In this document: piece after piece, positions 6,364 to 8,271 of the stretch
Layout of the letters: each line of letters opens with the position of its first letter
Numbering within the stretch: the stretch's first letter is position 1
Assembly (NCBI GenBank): GCA_009779015.1
Contig: WRFC01000028.1
Span: 1 to 8,271, forward strand
DNA length: 8,271 nucleotides
From: Coriobacteriia bacterium
Lineage (GTDB): Bacteria > Actinomycetota > Coriobacteriia > Coriobacteriales > UBA8131
Direction of reading: 5' to 3'
Notes under the pieces: model-generated
Told to the model about the DNA's origin: nothing
Seen by the model: only the letters and a program-made list of their open reading frames with translations
Databases searched by the model: none
Program-made: the position numbers and the translations under genes

Positions 6364-6779
6364 CATTCGCCCTCGACGATGGCAAACGAGAGCTCGCCGC
6401 TGGCGCAGAGCCGACCGTCTACCAGGGCCTGGCTTTTAACAAAATAAAAGTTGCCCTTGCGCGCCACCAGCTCGGTCACCAGGTCGATGATGTCACCCGG
6501 CCGCACGACATTCTTGAACTTGGCATTCTTGATGCCGGTAAAAAACGGGGTGAACTTCTCCCCCGTGCCCTCGACCAGCAGGCAGGCCGACTGCGCCATC
6601 ATCTCGCAGAGCATGACCCCGGGCAGCACCGGGTTGCCGGGAAAATGCCCCTGCAAAAAAAACTCGTCGCCGCGCACCGTATAGCGCCCATGCACGCTGC
6701 CTTCGGCCAGCTCGACCTCATCCAGCAGAAGCATCGGCTCACGGTGGGGCAAGATCCCTTTGATCGCCGCCCTGTCCAT
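6363..6779 (-). CDS. fabZ: 3-hydroxyacyl-[ACP] dehydratase FabZ
   Basis: FabZ dehydrates 3-hydroxyacyl-ACP to trans-2-enoyl-ACP in fatty acid elongation. The 138-residue product has the family start (IKGILPHREPMLLLDEV, 6-22) and the hot-dog helix motif HFPGNPVLPGVMLCEMMAQ (45-63). His45 and Glu59 are the expected catalytic pair; Glu rather than Asp at this position fits FabZ/FabA chemistry. GIKNAKFKNVVRPGD (82-96) is also typical. The start is set by a perfect AGGAGG (6785-6790) 5 nt before the ATG. It lies 20 nt after accB and overlaps the accC start, in the order known from fab-acc operons. Confidence 0.97.
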   Translation of the reverse strand: MDRAAIKGILPHREPMLLLDEVELAEGSVHGRYTVRGDEFFLQGHFPGNPVLPGVMLCEMMAQSACLLVEGTGEKFTPFFTGIKNAKFKNVVRPGDIIDLVTELVARKGNFYFVKSQALVDGRLCASGELSFAIVEGE

Positions 6780-6799
6780 CCTGGCCTCCTCACTCAGCC

Positions 6800-7447
6800 T
6801 TAAAACATCTTAAACAGGACCTGGCCGAATTCGGCAATATCGCCGTTCTTGATGCAAATATCGACGATCTCGCCATCCTCCTCGGCCACGATCTCGTTCA
6901 TCAGCTTCATCGTCTCTATGATACAGAGCACGGTCCCCCGTGTCACCTTGCTGCCGATGCTCACAAACGGCTCGGCCTCGGGCGTGGCGGCCGCATAAAA
7001 GACCCCGACCAAGGGCGACGTCACCTCGATCAGGCGGTTGAAGTCGACGGCCTGGTCAAGGCCTCCTGCGTCGGTGCCCACCGCCTCTGTGGCCAGATCG
7101 TCAGAATGTGGAGAAGTTCCGCCCAGAGGCTGCGCAAGCACCGGCCCGCCGAGCCCCGTGCCCGCTGCACCGGCATCCGATGCCGCAGCGGCCGCCGCCA
7201 AAGGCAGCGTAGCGGCCGGCGGGCCACTGACGGCGCCATTCGCGGCCAGCGCGGCCGTGCCCACGACAGCAACAGCCGGCAAAGCCGGGGCTGGCTGGGC
7301 GCCAGCCTTGCCCTCCAAGCCCTTCTCCAAACGGATCTCCACCGCTGCCCCGGCCCCGTCCTTGTACTTGTAGCGGGCTGAGCTCAACCCGTAGTCCTTC
7401 ATGACCTTGGCCAAGTATTCGATATTCTCTTTATCTTGCGCGTTCAT
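6800..7447 (-). CDS. accB: Biotin carboxyl carrier protein of acetyl-CoA carboxylase
   Basis: AccB carries the biotin that shuttles carboxyl groups from AccC to AccA/AccD. The 215-residue product has an N-terminal segment at about 1-42 (ENIEYLAKVMKDYGL). An Ala/Pro/Gly-rich linker of about 90 residues follows, then a biotinyl domain at about 142-215. The biotin attachment site is ETMKLM, with acceptor Lys181 (usual motif EAMKMM), and EPFVSIG lies upstream in the domain. E. coli AccB is about 156 residues; the excess is almost all linker. I chose the ATG at 7447 because GGGAG (7453-7457) lies 5 nt upstream; a GTG at 7459 would add four residues. The gene starts 14 nt after the fabF stop. Confidence 0.95.
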   Translation of the reverse strand: MNAQDKENIEYLAKVMKDYGLSSARYKYKDGAGAAVEIRLEKGLEGKAGAQPAPALPAVAVVGTAALAANGAVSGPPAATLPLAAAAAASDAGAAGTGLGGPVLAQPLGGTSPHSDDLATEAVGTDAGGLDQAVDFNRLIEVTSPLVGVFYAAATPEAEPFVSIGSKVTRGTVLCIIETMKLMNEIVAEEDGEIVDICIKNGDIAEFGQVLFKMF

Positions 7448-7461
7448 ATCCACTCCCACCC

Positions 7462-8271
7462 TCAGCCGAGCTTGCTTAATACGATGCCCGCGTTATGCCC
7501 GCCAAAGCCCAGCGAGATCGACAAGGCCAGGTCGACCTCGGCGCGCCTCTGGACATTCGGGACATAGTCGAGGTCGCAGTCCGGGTCAGGCTCTTGGTAG
7601 CCGGCCGTCGGCGGGATGATGCCCGTCTCCAGCGTCTTCACCGAGGCGATGGCCTCGACCGCGCCGGCCGCCCCCAGCATATGGCCGATCATCGACTTGT
7701 TCGAGCTGATCGGCACGGCGTAGGCCTGCTCGCCCAGGGCCTTCTTGATGGCCAGCGTCTCGGATTTGTCGTTCAATGGCGTCGATGTGCCATGGGGGTT
7801 GATATAGAGACGGTCGCCGGGCGCATAGCCGCTCTCAGCCAAGGCCAGCTTGATCAGCTCGGCCCCGCCCAAGGCCTCGGGGTGCGGCGCCGTGATGTGA
7901 TAGGCGTCGCAGGTGTTGCCGTAGCCGGTGACCTCGCAGTAGATCGGCGCCCCTCGGTGCAGGGCATGCTCGTACTCCTCCAAGACCAAGGCCCCCGCAC
8001 CCTCGCCGATCACAAAGCCGTCGCGCCGCCGGTCAAAGGGCATCGAGCTGTTGTCCGGGTCGTTCGTCGTCGAAAGCGCCATGCAATTGATAAAGCCGCC
8101 GATGGCCAGCGGGTTGATCGTGGCCTCGGCGCCGCCGGCGACGATGGCGTCGGCGTAGCCGAACCTGATCGCCCGGTAAGCCTCACCCAAAGAATGCGTC
8201 GAGGTCGCGCAGGCGCTGACGATCGGCAGATTGACGCCGCGCGCCTGGTAACGCATAGCCACCAGGGCCGA
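7462..8271 (-). CDS. fabF: 3-oxoacyl-[ACP] synthase II (FabF), 5' end outside window
   Basis: FabF is the condensing enzyme that extends acyl-ACP with malonyl-ACP. The last 269 residues are present; the reading frame is open through the window edge, so a GTG at 8262 is internal and not the start. The Cys-His-His triad is visible: Cys21 of the fragment in SACATS, His160 in NPHGTSTPLNDKSE, and His197 in SNKSMIGHMLGAAGA with Lys192. The C-terminal SLGFGGHNAG (253-262) is typical. A complete FabF is about 410 residues, so roughly 140 are missing. It is the first gene seen of the operon; in related clusters fabD and fabG lie just upstream, but that cannot be checked here. Confidence 0.96.
   Translation of the reverse strand, partial: SALVAMRYQARGVNLPIVSACATSTHSLGEAYRAIRFGYADAIVAGGAEATINPLAIGGFINCMALSTTNDPDNSSMPFDRRRDGFVIGEGAGALVLEEYEHALHRGAPIYCEVTGYGNTCDAYHITAPHPEALGGAELIKLALAESGYAPGDRLYINPHGTSTPLNDKSETLAIKKALGEQAYAVPISSNKSMIGHMLGAAGAVEAIASVKTLETGIIPPTAGYQEPDPDCDLDYVPNVQRRAEVDLALSISLGFGGHNAGIVLSKLG

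Overview
All genes in this window lie on the minus strand, so transcription runs from high to low coordinates. The DNA is GC-rich and densely coding. It holds the 3' part of a type II fatty acid synthesis and acetyl-CoA carboxylase operon, and after a promoter gap it holds the ribosomal protein and GTPase cluster rplU-rpmA-obg. The fabF-accB-fabZ-accC-accD-accA order is best known from Firmicutes. However, L27 lacks the cleavable leader typical of Firmicutes, and no prp protease gene lies between rplU and rpmA. The sequence style of L21, L27 and Obg looks actinobacterial to me. A GC-rich member of the Coriobacteriia (Actinobacteriota), a group I recall as carrying Firmicutes-like fab clusters, would fit. 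This placement is inference from memory, not a search result.

Region 3408-8271, lipid operon: fabF (5' end outside the window), accB, fabZ, accC, accD and accA. Most junctions are tightly packed: 14 nt, 20 nt, then stop/start overlaps of 1 or 4 nt. Together these genes supply all four acetyl-CoA carboxylase subunits (biotin carrier, biotin carboxylase and both carboxyltransferase subunits), which make malonyl-CoA. They also supply the elongating condensing enzyme FabF and the dehydratase FabZ. A DegV/FakB-family fatty-acid-binding protein (2590-3411) is fused onto the end of the operon by a 4-nt ATGA overlap with accA. This suggests that handling of free fatty acids is co-expressed with de novo synthesis.

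Region 2440-2589 is the only sizeable non-coding gap. It contains a convincing sigma70-type promoter facing rplU and a leader of about 70 nt.

Region 1-2439: rplU encodes an L21 of 212 residues, about twice the usual length because of a repetitive, strongly acidic, Ala/Glu-rich C-terminal tail. rpmA follows after a short AT-rich gap made largely of four octanucleotide tandem repeats next to its ribosome binding site. obg follows after a gap containing an 8-bp hairpin and runs off the left edge with its three domains present.

No mobile element, CRISPR array, RNA gene or foreign-looking gene was seen. The most unusual items are the acidic L21 tail with its DNA repeats, the octamer array before rpmA, and the coupling of degV to accA.
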